From NCBI GenBank assembly GCA_030268105.1, contig BSDZ01000112.1, positions 310,001 through 374,000 on the forward strand: a stretch of 64,000 nucleotides of DNA, read 5' to 3'. The stretch comes from Volvox africanus. Its lineage: Eukaryota; Chlorophyta; Chlorophyceae; Chlamydomonadales; Volvocaceae. The notes beneath the pieces were generated by a model. The model was not told the DNA's origin, did not search any database, and worked only from the letters and a program-made list of their open reading frames with translations. Shown here one piece after another: positions 63,917 to 64,000 of this stretch (position 1 is its first letter; every line of letters begins with the position of its first letter). The position numbers were made by a program, and so were the translations under genes.

Positions 63917-64000
63917 TGCGCGCGCGCACGTGTGTGTGTGTGTGTGTGCGTGTGTGTGTGTGCGTGCATGCGTGTGCATGCACACACACACACACATACA
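63917..64000. repeat. GT/CA microsatellite
   Basis: CG, GT and CA dinucleotide runs at the window end, in the next intron of the transposase gene. Confidence 0.9.

Larger units (their letters stand above)
56593..64000. mobile_element. CACTA (En/Spm-like) DNA transposon, left part
   Basis: Begins exactly CACTATAACAAGG at 56593, inside the gag remnant of G4. A subterminal array of short motifs in both orientations (56610-57080) follows, then two divergent genes: an accessory protein (57650-60610, -) and a Tnp2-like transposase (61520 onward, +). This is the standard CACTA architecture: CACTA terminus, subterminal binding sites, and TNPA-like plus TNPD-like genes. The right terminus is beyond the window, so the inverted repeat and target duplication (left flank AAT) cannot be confirmed. 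Confidence 0.75.

Overview
The window is nuclear DNA of a eukaryote, most likely a flagellate green alga. The main evidence is a class III guanylate cyclase of the PAS-plus-cyclase type known from volvocine algae. Other support comes from many small exons with GT-AG introns, CA/GT microsatellites, and chromodomain Ty3/gypsy, Ty1/copia, non-LTR and CACTA elements. A volvocine-like chlorophyte is my first guess; an early streptophyte such as Mesostigma cannot be excluded. Nothing here identifies the species.

Layout. 1-7255: mostly unrecognised sequence with a small possible secreted-protein ORF (387-734, -) and a 5'-truncated non-LTR retrotransposon (3304-5350, -). 7256-32122 (-): one guanylate cyclase gene of about 25 kb. 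I could place 15 exons. Reading phase is compatible at every junction except around one unplaced exon in the first PAS region. Its introns carry a second non-LTR copy, dispersed repeats, a degenerate copia element, a complete 400-bp TRIM with target-site duplication, and two patches of bacterial DNA. 33070-56592: a stack of four chromodomain gypsy elements. G1 (-) is truncated. G3 (+) is defective and split by a complete, apparently recent G2 (-), with 422-bp LTRs and the 5-bp duplication TCCGA. G4 (-) is degenerate. 56593-64000: the left part of a CACTA transposon inserted in G4, with a CACTA terminus, a dense subterminal array of AACGC/GCGTT motifs and two divergent multi-exon genes. These are a 531-aa accessory protein (9 exons, -) and a Tnp2-like transposase (+) with an N-terminal ubiquitin-like domain, cut by the window end.

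Most unusual signals. (1) Two filler patches (about 9880-11600 and 24447-25118) are made of short joined pieces of bacterial genes: truB, IS21 istA, IS256 and IS982 transposases, an iscX-like gene and an ABC ATPase tail. One patch sits almost exactly between adjacent codons of a copia reverse transcriptase. A Rickettsiales endosymbiont is a plausible donor. (2) In G1, G2 and G3, gag and pol are in the same frame, separated by a single UAG. It is followed after 7 nt by a hairpin whose stem shows a compensatory change between families, which suggests programmed stop-codon readthrough. G2 and G3 also share an apparent intron near the start of gag. (3) The CACTA element has a ubiquitin-fold module and an accessory gene with a tandem series of similar phase-0 exons. 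(4) The cyclase catalytic domain uses 28-nt and 16-nt microexons, and its PAS domain is interrupted by about 650 residues of low-complexity sequence.
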